Shown here in pieces: positions 1 to 8,037 of a stretch of 64,000 nucleotides of DNA. A model generated the notes under the pieces. It saw only the letters and a program-made list of their open reading frames with translations, did no database searches and was not told where the DNA came from. The DNA comes from Actinoallomurus sp040655075 (lineage in GTDB: Bacteria; Actinomycetota; Actinomycetes; Streptosporangiales; Streptosporangiaceae), in contig NZ_JBFAJC010000021.1 in NCBI RefSeq assembly GCF_040655075.1, positions 1 to 64,000 of the forward strand. The letters run 5' to 3'. The position numbers were made by a program, and so were the translations under genes. The number at the start of each line of letters is the position of its first letter. Positions within the stretch are counted from its first letter, which is position 1.

Positions 1-82
1 ACCATGGTCCGCCGACTGACACGCGGCCGACCCACCACCCGAACCGGACCACGGCCCCTGGAATACGAATGAGATCAACTTC

Positions 83-331
83 TCAAACACTCACTGAGGG
101 ACGCCTAGTCGGCGAGGCGCGCCAGCGGCCTCGGCTGACCTGGGTTGCCCGGCCGGTATCGGCGAGGATACGGAGCCTCGCGTAGATCCACGGGCGGCTC
201 TTGCCTGTCGCGGTCATCAGGTGGGGTACGGAGATGCCCTCAGCGGGAGCGCCGCTGAGAAGTTCCCAGAGACGCGCTTGAGGGCCGTCTTCGAGCTCCT
301 CTGCTTGAAAAGGCGCTGGCCGACCAGGGGT
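83..331 (-). pseudogene. Remnant of a TraB/FtsK-like C-terminal winged-helix domain
   Basis: Read leftward from about 331, an open frame with no start codon encodes a winged-helix-like stretch (visible pieces: ARLWELLSGAP, SVPHLMTATGKSRPWIYARL, TGRATQVSRGRW) and stops at 83-85. This pattern is typical of the C-terminal DNA-binding domain of actinomycete FtsK/TraB-type plasmid proteins. An in-frame stop at 332-334 and the lack of a start show that it is a fragment. It may belong to an element lying left of the window. Family assignment is by eye. Confidence 0.35.
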
Positions 332-411
332 TCAAGATCACCGTCGTCGCCCACGGCGCCGATCTGGGGATCACAGAACGCCCTCTCAGATGCACATCGG
401 GCTTGCCGGTC
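295..411 (+). pseudogene. Possible IS5-type transposase fragment
   Basis: A short rightward frame encodes PLLEKALADQGFKITVVAHG followed by ADLGI, which resembles the conserved block (VVDHGAxLGIDVE) in the C-terminal third of actinomycete IS5-family DDE transposases. It has no start, no downstream transposase motifs and overlaps the winged-helix remnant on the other strand. If real, it is a scar left by IS insertion and deletion beside the integrated element. The rest of 1-428 shows no gene. Confidence 0.25.
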
Positions 412-428
412 ATGTGGGGCTCGACGGC

Positions 429-812
429 TCAGAGGTTCTTGGTGCGCTCGTCGAGTGCTTCGATCTTCGCGCGTAGGTGCCCGATGGCGCTGCGCATCTC
501 CTGAAGCTGACCGAAGATGATCTGAAACTCTTCGCTGCGCTCCTCGTGGTCGGCTTCCGCCTCGGCCGGTGCGTCCGGCCTGGCCACGACAACCGTTCGG
601 CTCCCCTGCCTGGTCTGGATGAGTCCCTCATCCCGTAGCACAGCGATCGCGTTGCTAACGGTCATCTTCGCGACGCCATACCTCTCAGCGATCTCCCCGG
701 CGGGAGGTAGCGCCTCACCGACCGGATACCGGCCGGACGCGATGCCCGCGCGCAAGTCGTCAGCAATGCGGACGTAAGGCTTGCGGCGATCGACCGAACC
801 GGGATTTCCCAT
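429..812 (-). CDS. GntR-family transcriptional regulator of the integrative element
   Basis: A 127-residue protein. Residues about 10-75 form a GntR winged helix (YVRIADDLRAGIASGRYPVG, then LPPAGEIAERYGVAKMTVSN, then GLIQTRQGSRTVV). Residues about 88-125 are charged and probably coiled-coil, without a full effector domain. It is divergent from the element's main gene run, with CCTAGG palindromes between them. In pSAM2 the GntR protein KorSA occupies this position and represses pra and its own gene, so the same role is inferred here: keeping replication and transfer genes silent while the element is integrated. Confidence 0.88.
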   Translation of the reverse strand: MGNPGSVDRRKPYVRIADDLRAGIASGRYPVGEALPPAGEIAERYGVAKMTVSNAIAVLRDEGLIQTRQGSRTVVVARPDAPAEAEADHEERSEEFQIIFGQLQEMRSAIGHLRAKIEALDERTKNL

Positions 813-834
813 GTCAGAGAGTGTACAGCCGTCG

Positions 835-934
835 CCTAGGCCCCTAGGTGCATAGGAAAATTCCGGCCAACGGCTTGACTTGTCCGCCTACCTAGGTACA
901 TTTGATCGAGACAGCTACCTAGGTAGCTAGGTAG
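835..934. promoter_or_regulatory. Operator cluster of CCTAGG palindromes between gntR and the element genes
   Basis: CCTAGG occurs at 835-840, 843-848 and 891-896, and at 915-926 inside the perfect palindrome CTACCTAGGTAG, followed directly by a further CTAGGTAG half (927-934). The sites lie between the divergent GntR gene and the first element gene and overlap the promoter assigned below, so they are good candidates for the repressor's binding sites. Confidence 0.6.
875..902 (+). promoter_or_regulatory. Candidate promoter of the integrative-element operon
   Basis: TTGACT (875-880) and TACATT (897-902) are separated by 16 bp, a reasonable match to a housekeeping -35/-10 pair. The -10 overlaps the palindrome TACCTAGGTA (889-898), and another operator-like palindrome lies just downstream (915-934), where a bound repressor would block initiation. 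An AGGAG ribosome-binding site at 949-953 precedes the ATG at 958. Confidence 0.5.
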
Positions 935-957
935 ACAGTTCTCTTCTCAGGAGTGTC

Positions 958-1299
958 ATGCAGAACATCGGTATCCCGGTCGACACCCGCGCCCTGACCT
1001 TCGTATGCGTCGCGCCGCCGGCGCCGAAGCTGGTCAACCGCGAGACCGGAGAGGTCAAGGTGGACAACCAGGGCCGCACCGTCTTCCAGGTCGGCCTGTC
1101 AGTGGCAACCGAGGCCGGCCGGATCGACCTGGTGACGGTCAACGTCCCCGGTGACCCGGAGGTCCAGGTGGGCCAGATCGTCACTGTCCCCGACCTGATC
1201 GCCCGGCCGTGGAAGCAGGTCATCAACGGCGAGGAACGGCACGGGATCTCCTTCGGAGCCTCGGCCGTCGTTCCGGCGTCCGCCGCCTGGGCTGCCTGA
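958..1299 (+). CDS. Conserved AICE protein, Pra-like position
   Basis: A 113-residue protein starting at an ATG 4 nt after AGGAG. It is a compact, beta-rich sequence (VDNQGRTVFQVGLSVATEAG, then VTVNVPGDPEVQVGQIVTVP) with no membrane segment or catalytic motif. Small proteins of this type sit at the head of actinomycete integrative elements, just before the FtsK-like transfer gene. The pSAM2 activator Pra is in this position, and Pra-like function (switching on replication and excision) is possible but not shown by sequence motifs. It is the first gene behind the repressor-controlled promoter. Confidence 0.6.
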   Translation: MQNIGIPVDTRALTFVCVAPPAPKLVNRETGEVKVDNQGRTVFQVGLSVATEAGRIDLVTVNVPGDPEVQVGQIVTVPDLIARPWKQVINGEERHGISFGASAVVPASAAWAA

Positions 1300-1308
1300 G
1301 CAGGGGCC

Positions 1309-2670
1309 GTGATGTTCGACAAGGCAACGCTGTGTGCAGCGGTCGCGGGTCTTGTCGCCGTGGTCGCCGGGGGCCTGGCGTGGCGGCGGTTTCACCCGCT
1401 GTCGTTCTGGCTGTGCGTCGGGTTCCCGGCCCGCGCGGTGTGGCTGTACGCCACCTGGCAGCACGTCGCCTCGGCCTGCAAGCTCACGCACAAGCGGCGG
1501 CGCTGGCGCGTCACCCTCGACTCCGTCCCCGTCCTGGGGGCCGCCTCCCGTGAGGCCACGGCGATCGTGGAGCGTCGACACCTGCGGCGGGTGGAGATCG
1601 AAAAGGCTCCCCGCCTCGGGCTGATCCGCCCCTCCCGGCTGGGCTGGCGGCTGCGGATCACGCTGAACGACGGGCAGATCCCCGACGACTTCGCCAAGGT
1701 CGCCGAACGGCTGGCGCATGCCTGGCGGGCGCATGCGGTGCGGGTGCTGGAGTCCAAGCCGGGCAAGGTCGTGCTGATCGCCACCCGCAAAGACCCCCTC
1801 ATCACGGTCCCGCCCCTGCCGCCTGAGCCGGGTGACCTGCTGAGGGTGCGGCCCGGGGTGTTGGAGAACGGGCGGCCGTGGGTGATCGACTTCAAGACCG
1901 TCCCGCACTGGCTGTTCGCCGGCGCGACTCAATCGGGCAAGTCGACGCTGCTGAACGCCATCATCGCCGGGCTGGCTCCGCAACCGGTCGCCCTGGTCGG
2001 GTTCGACCTGAAAGGCGGGGTCGAACTGACCCCGTACGCGGCCCGCATGTCCGCGCTGGCGACCACGCGGGTCGGGTGTGTGCGGCTGCTGGATGGGCTG
2101 GTCTCTGAGCTGACGCATCGGATGGCCGACTGCCGCGAGGCGGGCGTACGCAACGTCTGGCGGCTCCCGGACCACCTGCGGCCGACTCCGATCGTGGTCG
2201 TGGTCGACGAGGTCGCCGAACTGTTCCTGATCGCGGACAAGGCCGAGAAGGACGAGGTCGCTAAGACCTCGGTCGCGCTGTTGCGCATCGCCCAACTGGG
2301 GCGGGCGTTCGGGGTGTACCTGATCGTCTGCGGCCAGCGCATCGGCTCTGACCTCGGCCCCGGTGTCACCGCGCTGCGCTCGCAACTGTCCGGCCGTGTC
2401 TGCCACCGGGTCAACGATCCGGAGACGGCGACGATGACGCTCGGCGACATGGACCCGGCCGCGCTGGAAGCCGCCCGCGCGATCGCTGCCGAGACGCCCG
2501 GCGTGGCGATCGTGGCGGGCAGTGACGGGTCCTGGAATCGGGCTCGGTCCGCGCTGACGACCGAGGCTGAGGCCGAAGCCGCCGCCGACGCTCACCGCCA
2601 CCTCGCCACCCCCTGGGCGCACCTCGTCCGCACCGGTCCCCGCGCCGTCTCCGACGACCAAGCCGCCTAA
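1309..2670 (+). CDS. FtsK/SpoIIIE-type DNA translocase (TraB-like) of the AICE
   Basis: A 453-residue protein. Residues about 6-50 form one or two N-terminal membrane segments. The ATPase domain has Walker A GATQSGKST (about residue 205), a GFDLKGG block and Walker B IVVVVDEVAELF (about 300), and it ends before any long gamma domain. This is the family of TraB/TraSA transfer proteins, hexameric pumps that move double-stranded plasmid or AICE DNA between mycelial cells. The chosen GTG at 1309 is directly followed by an ATG. It is followed by the spread and replication genes in the usual AICE order. Confidence 0.9.
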   Translation: MMFDKATLCAAVAGLVAVVAGGLAWRRFHPLSFWLCVGFPARAVWLYATWQHVASACKLTHKRRRWRVTLDSVPVLGAASREATAIVERRHLRRVEIEKAPRLGLIRPSRLGWRLRITLNDGQIPDDFAKVAERLAHAWRAHAVRVLESKPGKVVLIATRKDPLITVPPLPPEPGDLLRVRPGVLENGRPWVIDFKTVPHWLFAGATQSGKSTLLNAIIAGLAPQPVALVGFDLKGGVELTPYAARMSALATTRVGCVRLLDGLVSELTHRMADCREAGVRNVWRLPDHLRPTPIVVVVDEVAELFLIADKAEKDEVAKTSVALLRIAQLGRAFGVYLIVCGQRIGSDLGPGVTALRSQLSGRVCHRVNDPETATMTLGDMDPAALEAARAIAAETPGVAIVAGSDGSWNRARSALTTEAEAEAAADAHRHLATPWAHLVRTGPRAVSDDQAA

Positions 2671-2696
2671 CCCCCTCGACTTCTCGGAGGCTCCCC

Positions 2697-2981
2697 ATGA
2701 CCAACGTGATTCCCCTGCACCGTCCCGCCGCCGGTGTCCCGTCCGCCCGTCCTCGTCGCGGGGACGGCCGCTCGTCCTCGTCCCGCCGTACCGTCCTGGA
2801 CTCCGTCCGGCTCGCCTTCGACGACACGCGTGGTGTCCACGTCGCCGTGTGCGCCCGGTGCGCGGGGACGGAGTCGGCCTACCCGGATGCGCTGGGCTGG
2901 CTGCTCGGCTGGGCCGACGCTCACCGCTGTGATCCCGAGTTGGCCGCACTGCTGGCCTTCTGCGAGCGGGGGGCGGCGTGA
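2697..2981 (+). CDS. Small AICE hypothetical protein
   Basis: A 94-residue protein with a ribosome-binding site (GGAGG) ahead of the ATG. The N-terminal 35 residues are Arg/Ser-rich. The rest is a short helical domain with a CARCAG motif that could bind metal or form a disulfide. The gene lies 26 bp after the translocase gene, and its stop overlaps the start of the DUF2637 gene, so the two are probably translationally coupled. The function is not recognisable. Genes in this position are usually counted as accessory transfer or spread proteins. Confidence 0.6.
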   Translation: MTNVIPLHRPAAGVPSARPRRGDGRSSSSRRTVLDSVRLAFDDTRGVHVAVCARCAGTESAYPDALGWLLGWADAHRCDPELAALLAFCERGAA

Positions 2982-3682
2982 TGCCCCGCCTCGGTGGGCT
3001 GCTGGCCGACTCCGGGCCGGTCGTCGTCCTGGCCGGAATCGCTGCCGCTGGGTCGTTCACCCACATCCGCGACACCGCCCGCCAGCACGGACAACACGGC
3101 TGGATGGCCTGGGCCATCGCGGTCTGCATCGACCTGACCTGTGTCATGGCCGCCCGCGAACGTCAGCGTGACCGCCGCACCGGACGCCGTACCGGGCCGA
3201 TCTCCTGGCCGTCGCTGGTGCTGGCCGGCGGGGTGGTCCTGTCGCTGGCTGCCAACCTCGCCCAAGCCGAACCCACCCCGTGGGGCTGGCTGACCGCCGC
3301 GACTCCGGCGGGCGCGTTCCTGGTGGCGGTGTCCATGCTCGAACGACGCTCGACCGACCGGCGACCGGCTGACACTCCGGCGTCCTCGTCCTCTGCGGTC
3401 ACGGTGGACTCGTCCCCGGTTCCGCCGTCGTTCGGACGGCCGTCCTCTGACCTCGTCCTCGTCCGGGACGACCAGGACGGCGCGGACGAGCAGGACACGA
3501 CTCGGGACGAGTCCGCTTCGCCGGACGCTCCTGCGGCCGAACTGCTCTCCTTCGCCCGCCGTGTCGCCACCGAACACGAGGAACGGCACGGACGCCCGAT
3601 CACCCGCGACACACTGCGCGCCCGGCTGGGCGTGTCCAACCAGCTCGCCTCTGACCTGCTCCGCCAGATCCGCACCGCCTGA
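2978..3682 (+). CDS. DUF2637 membrane protein, Spd-type (plasmid spread)
   Basis: A 234-residue protein with four predicted membrane segments in residues about 10-125. The family hallmarks AAGSFTHIRDTARQHG, AWAIAVCIDLTCVMAARE and AANLAQAEPTPWGWL match DUF2637/SpdB-like proteins of actinomycete plasmids and AICEs. A Ser/Asp-rich linker (about 128-185) leads to a C-terminal helix-turn-helix (TRDTLRARLGVSNQLASDLL). Spd proteins help transferred DNA move through septal walls in the recipient mycelium. The GTG at 2978 overlaps the previous stop; an ATG at 2981 is an equally good start. Confidence 0.8.
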   Translation: MMPRLGGLLADSGPVVVLAGIAAAGSFTHIRDTARQHGQHGWMAWAIAVCIDLTCVMAARERQRDRRTGRRTGPISWPSLVLAGGVVLSLAANLAQAEPTPWGWLTAATPAGAFLVAVSMLERRSTDRRPADTPASSSSAVTVDSSPVPPSFGRPSSDLVLVRDDQDGADEQDTTRDESASPDAPAAELLSFARRVATEHEERHGRPITRDTLRARLGVSNQLASDLLRQIRTA

Positions 3683-3699
3683 AACGGAGAACACCCCCG

Positions 3700-4068
3700 A
3701 TGACCGCACAGCCGACTGTCCCCGGTGACCTGCTCGCCCGTACCCAGACCATCACCGGACTCCGCGCGCTGGCCGACTTCTTGGAGGCCAACCCCGCCGT
3801 TCCGGTCGAGGAATACGGCTGGCAAGTCAGCTACCACACCCGTGGCACCGACGAGCAGCAGGCGACCGAGGTCGACCGGATCGCCGTCCTCCTCGACGCC
3901 GTCCCCGTCGACGATCGGAGCGACGGCGGCCACTACACCGTGGCCAAGACCTTCGGCCACATCACCTACAGGGCCGTACACATCCCCGCCCGGCGCATGG
4001 ACGCCCACTACGCGCTGATGAGCTACGCCCCGGCCTTCCGCCCCGAGACGGACGAGGAAGCCGCCTGA
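3700..4068 (+). CDS. Conserved AICE hypothetical protein
   Basis: A 122-residue soluble protein with no recognisable catalytic motif. It starts at an ATG 10 nt behind GGAG and is rich in acidic and aromatic residues (EEYGWQVSYHTRGTDEQQAT, VAKTFGHITYRAVHIPARRM). Its last codon overlaps the next ATG by one base (TGATG), so the genes are transcribed and probably translated together. Similar proteins occur before repSA-type genes in AICEs. The function is unknown. Confidence 0.6.
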   Translation: MTAQPTVPGDLLARTQTITGLRALADFLEANPAVPVEEYGWQVSYHTRGTDEQQATEVDRIAVLLDAVPVDDRSDGGHYTVAKTFGHITYRAVHIPARRMDAHYALMSYAPAFRPETDEEAA

Positions 4069-4265
4069 TGGACCTTCACGAATACGACTTCGAAACCGCG
4101 TGCACGCAGATGCACGAACACGACCCCGACACATGCGCCCCGGCCCACGCCGACCCCCCGGCGCTAATCCCGCCGGTTCAACGCTGGCGGTGCTGCCACT
4201 GCACCGGCGGCCTGACCTCCGACGGCCAGACCTGCAAGCACTGCGAGGGCCTCGGATTCTCCTGA
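4068..4265 (+). CDS. Small zinc-ribbon-like AICE protein
   Basis: A 65-residue protein. Its C-terminal half carries two CxxC pairs (WRCCHCTGG and CKHCEGLGF), the arrangement of a DnaJ-like zinc ribbon. The N-terminal half has conserved-looking Cys/His residues (ACTQMHEHDPDTCAPAH). It is coupled to the preceding gene by TGATG, and 95 bp separate it from the rep gene. Metal binding is inferred from the cysteines. It might assist the initiator or bind nucleic acid, but no specific role can be read from the sequence. Confidence 0.55.
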   Translation: MDLHEYDFETACTQMHEHDPDTCAPAHADPPALIPPVQRWRCCHCTGGLTSDGQTCKHCEGLGFS

Positions 4266-4360
4266 CGCCCTGCGCCCCCGGCGTGGCCGCACAACCGCCA
4301 AGTCATCCGCCACGTCGGGGGCCATCCCCAACCGTCTGTACGACAGGAGACCCCTTCATC

Positions 4361-5779
4361 TTGCCTGCTTCCGCTCCCTCCCCGCTGGTCCTCCGCGACA
4401 TCGCCCGCCGGGCCTCCTCCCCGGACTACCAGCGGTGGGCCGCCCAGATCCGCCGGACCGGCGGCTGCGCCCAACCCATCCACCTGCGCGGGCGGGTCGA
4501 CTACCGGGACCCCCTCACCGGCGCGCTTCTCCACCGCTACTCCACGGTCCACGAGCCGGACGGGGTGCTGCGGGTGGCGTGCAAGACCCGACGTGCCTCG
4601 CGGTGTCCCTCGTGTGCGGAGGTCTACCGGGCCGACACCTACCAACTCGTCCGGGCGGGCCTGGTCGGAGGCAAAGGCGTCCCCGATACCGTCACTGAGC
4701 ATCCGGCCGCGTTCGTCACCTTGACCGCTCCCTCGTTCGGGCCGGTCCACGCCCGGCGCGAAAAGGCCGGCAAGCTTCGACCGTGCCACCCTCGCCGGGA
4801 TCTGGGGGACTGCCCGCACGGACGCTCCCAGTCGTGCACCGAACGGCACGGGGCCGACGATCCGCGGTTGGGGGAGCCCCTGTGCCCGGACTGCTACGAC
4901 TACACCGGCTCGGCCCTGTTCAACGCACTCGCCCCCGAACTATGGCGGCGCTTCACCCTCGCCCTACGGCGGCGCATCGCCAAGGCGGCGGGCCTGACCG
5001 TGGCCGAGCTGCGCGGCGCCCTCACCGTGTCGTTCGCCAAGGTCGCCGAATACCAACGCCGGGGCGTCGTCCACTTCCACGCCGTCATCCGCCTCGACGG
5101 ACCCGACGGCCCCACCACCAACCCGCCCGCCTGGGCAACCGGAGACCTCCTCGACGACGCCGTACGCCACGCCGCCCGCGCCGTCACGGTCACCACCCCC
5201 GAGGCAGAGGACCTGCCCGCCCGAGCCTTGGCGTGGGGCTCGCAGGTCGACGTCCGGCCGATCACCACGACCGGCGAACTGAGCGACCAAGCCGTAGCCG
5301 GCTACATCGCCAAATACGCCACCAAAGCCGCCGAGTGCGTCGGCACCCTCGACCGGCCGATCCGCCCTACCGACGACCTCGCCCAGCTTGATATCCGCGA
5401 CCACGCCCGCCGGTTGATCACCGAGTGTCGACGTCTCGGAGCGCTGGAAGAGATGGCCGATCTTCGGCTTGTCGACTGGGCGCACATGCTCGGCTTCCGG
5501 GGCCACTTCTCCACCAAGTCCCGCCGATACTCAACCACCCTCGGCGCGCTCCGCCACGCCCGCATGGCTCACAACCAGCGCGAACACGACATCACGACCG
5601 GCCGACTGCCCCTCTTCGACGAGGACCAGGTCCTCGTTGTCGCGCACTGGGACTACGTCGGCCAAGGCCACACGCCCGGCGAAGCGTTCCTGACCGCCGC
5701 ACTGAGCGGCAAGCCTCTGCCCCCTCTCGACGCCACCGGAGCGGGCGGAAGCCTGCCGGAACTCATGGAGGTCATGTGA
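4361..5779 (+). CDS. RepSA-family replication initiator of the AICE
   Basis: A 472-residue protein from the TTG at 4361, chosen because AGGAGA lies 11 nt upstream and because family similarity (LRDIARRASSPDYQRWAAQI) begins there although the frame stays open upstream. Cysteine pairs (RCPSCAEVYRADTY, CPDCYDYTGS) and the block EYQRRGVVHFHAVIRLDG, with its HxH metal-binding signature, identify a RepSA-type rolling-circle initiator that nicks the element's origin after excision. The stop overlaps the excisionase start (GTGA), so replication and excision proteins are probably made together. Confidence 0.88.
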   Translation: MPASAPSPLVLRDIARRASSPDYQRWAAQIRRTGGCAQPIHLRGRVDYRDPLTGALLHRYSTVHEPDGVLRVACKTRRASRCPSCAEVYRADTYQLVRAGLVGGKGVPDTVTEHPAAFVTLTAPSFGPVHARREKAGKLRPCHPRRDLGDCPHGRSQSCTERHGADDPRLGEPLCPDCYDYTGSALFNALAPELWRRFTLALRRRIAKAAGLTVAELRGALTVSFAKVAEYQRRGVVHFHAVIRLDGPDGPTTNPPAWATGDLLDDAVRHAARAVTVTTPEAEDLPARALAWGSQVDVRPITTTGELSDQAVAGYIAKYATKAAECVGTLDRPIRPTDDLAQLDIRDHARRLITECRRLGALEEMADLRLVDWAHMLGFRGHFSTKSRRYSTTLGALRHARMAHNQREHDITTGRLPLFDEDQVLVVAHWDYVGQGHTPGEAFLTAALSGKPLPPLDATGAGGSLPELMEVM

Positions 5780-5967
5780 ACCGACGAGATGAGTTGATGA
5801 CGGTCCCCCAGATCCTCGCTGAGCTGGGCGGCGTCTCCCGCCGCACCTTCTATCGCTGGCGCGAAATCGGCTCGGCTCCGGCCGGTCTCCGACTGCCCAA
5901 CGGCGAGATCCGCGTATGGCGGAGCGAGTTCACCACCTGGCTTGAGAACCTCCGGGAGGCAGCATGA
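5776..5967 (+). CDS. xis: Excisionase (Xis), MerR-like helix-turn-helix
   Basis: A 63-residue basic protein whose GTG start overlaps the rep stop (GTGA). The helix-turn-helix TVPQILAELGGVSRRTFYRW and the wing region LPNGEIRVWRSEFTTWL match the excisionase family (HTH_17/MerR-like). Its stop overlaps the integrase start (ATGA). The rep-xis-int order and coupling is the standard pSAM2-type arrangement, and Xis would direct the integrase to excise the element. Confidence 0.88.
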   Translation: MNRRDELMTVPQILAELGGVSRRTFYRWREIGSAPAGLRLPNGEIRVWRSEFTTWLENLREAA

Positions 5968-7334
5968 CCACCACGTATGACGTGAAGTTCTGGACGGTCT
6001 ACCGGAACAAGTCGAGCAAGACGCCGTCGTACGTGGCGCGGTGGCAGGTCGGTGGGCGTCGGAAGACCAAGACCTACCGGACCAAGGCGCTCGCTGAGAG
6101 CTTCCTGTCTGACCTTCGGCAGGCAGCCAAGCGCGGGGAAGCCTTCGACATCGAGACCGGTCTTCCCGAGTCGATGCTGAAGGCGAAGAACGCCGCCACG
6201 TGGTTCGAGTTCGTTCAGGCGTATTCCGTCACGAAGTGGCCGCATCTCGCTGCCAAGAGCCGGGACAGCATGACAGACGCGCTCGCGACGGTGACCCCGG
6301 CGTTGACGAAGGATGATCCGGGCAAGCCGAGCATCGAGACGCTACGGGCCGCGCTGAGGCGTTATGCGCTCCTGCCGGAAGACCGGCGCATCGAGCCAGA
6401 CAGCGAGGTGAGTGCGGCGCTGCGCTGGCTACAGCGTGCGTCGCTGCCGGTCCGGGCTGTGGAAGACAGCTCTACGGTCCACGCTGCGCTCAACGCCCTT
6501 TCTCTCACGATGGACGGCAAGCGGGCGGCGACCACGACCTACCGCCGTAAGCGGGCGGTCTTCTACAACGTCATCGAGTACGCCGTTGAGCTGGAGGAAC
6601 TCGCAGACAATCCGCTCGACCGGATCAAGTCGAAGCGACGGAGCCTGAAGATCGCTCAAGCGGTCGACCGGCGCGCCGTGGTCAACCCCCAGCAGGCCAG
6701 GGAGCTGCTGACGGCCGTGACCTACTGCGGACGCACCAGAGGCGAGCACATGAGAGCGATGTTCGCCTGCATGTACTACGGCGGTCTGCGGCCCGCTGAG
6801 GCGCTCGGCCTGCGGGAAGCCGACTGCTTCCTACCTGGGGAGGGATGGGGAAGCCTGACACTTGAGAAGACGCGTCCGCAGGCGGGGAAGCAGTGGACCG
6901 ACAGCGGTGAGACCCACGACGACCGTGGTCTCAAGCACCGGGCCAACAAGGAGACGCGCCTCGTACCGATCCCTCCGGAGCTGGTCACCATCCTGCGGGC
7001 GCACATCGACGCTCACGGCACGTCGGCGGACGGCCGGCTGTTCCGTACCTCGAAGGGCCGGCCATTCGCCTCCTCGGCGATCAACGGCGTGTGGACTCAG
7101 GCGCGGGCTCTGGCGTTCACTCCGGCTCAGGTGCTCTCTCCCCTGGCTCAGACTCCGTACGACCTTCGGCATGCGGCGGTCTCGCTCTGGCTGAATGCCG
7201 GGGTGTCAGCCCCCGACGTTGCCGAGCGGGCGGGGCACAGTGTCGACGTGCTGCTCAAGGTGTACGCCAAGTGCATCGACGGGCAGCGTGAGATCGCGAA
7301 TCGGCGTATCGAGGCGGCGCTTGGCATCCACTAG
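5964..7334 (+). CDS. int: Tyrosine-recombinase integrase of the AICE
   Basis: A 456-residue tyrosine recombinase. The N-terminal arm-binding part (about 1-70) includes YVARWQVGGRRKTKTYRTKA. A long SAM-like core-binding region follows. The catalytic domain shows R in YYGGLRPAEALGL, a Lys-bearing hairpin, R in YDLRHAAVSLWLNAG (Tyr in place of the usual first His), H in AERAGHSVDVLL, and the nucleophile Y in KVYAKCID. It is coupled to xis by ATGA. A terminator-like hairpin follows, then the tRNA-Arg half that marks its target site. Confidence 0.93.
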   Translation: MTTTYDVKFWTVYRNKSSKTPSYVARWQVGGRRKTKTYRTKALAESFLSDLRQAAKRGEAFDIETGLPESMLKAKNAATWFEFVQAYSVTKWPHLAAKSRDSMTDALATVTPALTKDDPGKPSIETLRAALRRYALLPEDRRIEPDSEVSAALRWLQRASLPVRAVEDSSTVHAALNALSLTMDGKRAATTTYRRKRAVFYNVIEYAVELEELADNPLDRIKSKRRSLKIAQAVDRRAVVNPQQARELLTAVTYCGRTRGEHMRAMFACMYYGGLRPAEALGLREADCFLPGEGWGSLTLEKTRPQAGKQWTDSGETHDDRGLKHRANKETRLVPIPPELVTILRAHIDAHGTSADGRLFRTSKGRPFASSAINGVWTQARALAFTPAQVLSPLAQTPYDLRHAAVSLWLNAGVSAPDVAERAGHSVDVLLKVYAKCIDGQREIANRRIEAALGIH

Positions 7335-7348
7335 CGTCCGCGTCTGAG

Positions 7349-7380
7349 AGAGGCCCTCGGCTCGTCCGGGGGCCTCTTCG
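7349..7380 (+). terminator. Terminator after int
   Basis: AGAGGCCC (7349-7356) pairs with GGGCCTCT (7370-7377), followed by a short T-containing tract. It lies 15 bp past the integrase stop. Confidence 0.55.
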
Positions 7381-7422
7381 TCTTTGCGGGGTGACCTCGG
7401 CAAACGTGCCGTGCGGCCATTG

Positions 7423-7484
7423 CACGCATATTGCACGACCACCTACAAGGGGCTGCATCGGGTGGCATACGGCTGCATATGTCC
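7423..7484 (+). promoter_or_regulatory. Candidate integrase arm-type sites beside the attachment site
   Basis: Two TTGCAC half-sites in tandem (TTGCACGCATATTGCACG, near 7425-7443) are followed by GGTGGCATACGGCTGCATA (near 7460-7480). The second string recurs almost exactly in the dispersed module at 8691, 18442 and 19130, where it is also preceded by a tandem pair (TGGCCCGCGTATGGCCCGCG). A weaker copy of the tandem half-sites follows the second tRNA half at about 8973. The position between int and the core site suggests integrase or Xis binding; this is inference. Confidence 0.4.
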
Positions 7485-7577
7485 GGATTCGACCGGCGGA
7501 GCGTCCTCGCTGGTCGTGGCACGAATTGGCTGGTCAACGCGTGGGGCTGGCAAGCGGCCGAGAATCCAAGATCCGCT

Positions 7578-7615
7578 TTAGGAAACCGTTGCTCTATCCC
7601 CTGAGCTACGAGGGC
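7578..7615 (-). pseudogene. 5' half of a tRNA-Arg(CCU) gene, attachment-site junction
   Basis: Read leftward from 7615: acceptor strand GCCCTCG, D arm GCTCAGGGGATAGAGC, anticodon stem and loop ACGGT-TTCCTAA with anticodon CCU. After the loop the sequence (AGCGGATC) neither pairs with the anticodon stem nor contains a T arm, so the 3' half is missing. The break at the anticodon loop next to an integrase gene is the classic crossover position for tRNA-targeting integrases. Similarity to the second copy at 8880 continues about 25 bp upstream of the tRNA. Confidence 0.8.
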
Positions 7616-7640
7616 TTGTCGCTGGTAGAGCCTAGCGGAG

Positions 7641-8037
7641 CCTGACCGCTGCGCGCGTCTCGATGGTGCCCGTTCCGCGCATGTTCCGGATCTTGGTATC
7701 CGCTTGCCTGCCTGCGGCGGGTCAAGCCTAGCCCGTACTCGGTTGCTCCGGCCTCGGCCAGGCTGGGAACTGGTGCGGTCTCCGAGGCTGGGCTTACCGC
7801 CTGACCGCATCCTTATCAGTTCGATCTTGGCCAAGGTGATCAAGCCTCCGCCCGACGTCGACCGTCCGCACGAAGCCGTGATCATCCGGTGGCGTCTGCC
7901 CGCGTTGCTGTCACCGTTGCTGTCACTTCTATGAAGACACCCGGTTCCGCCATCGCGCTGATGTTGGCTCGACCCGTGCAGTCTCGCCGATGGGATGACA
8001 GGCTGGACCAGAGATCGCGTGAAAGGATCGCTTGACC
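7641..8037. other. Gap with no recognised gene
   Basis: Between the first tRNA half and the small membrane-protein gene I see no convincing coding frame, RNA gene or repeat. The sequence is slightly lower in GC than its neighbours and probably chromosomal or old element flank. Confidence 0.4.

Noticed and set aside
1099..3147. Very long leftward open frame opposite the FtsK-like gene
   Set aside because: It is the mirror frame of the translocase and its neighbours, made by strong GC3 bias; composition is Arg/Gly/Pro-rich with no family motif.
4100..4360. N-terminal extension of the rep gene upstream to 4100
   Set aside because: The extra 87 codons overlap the zinc-ribbon gene out of frame and are Arg/Pro-rich without family similarity; TTG 4361 has a ribosome-binding site.
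7578..7640. Intact tRNA-Arg gene
   Set aside because: Only the 5' half to the anticodon loop is present; there is no 3' anticodon strand, T arm or acceptor complement.
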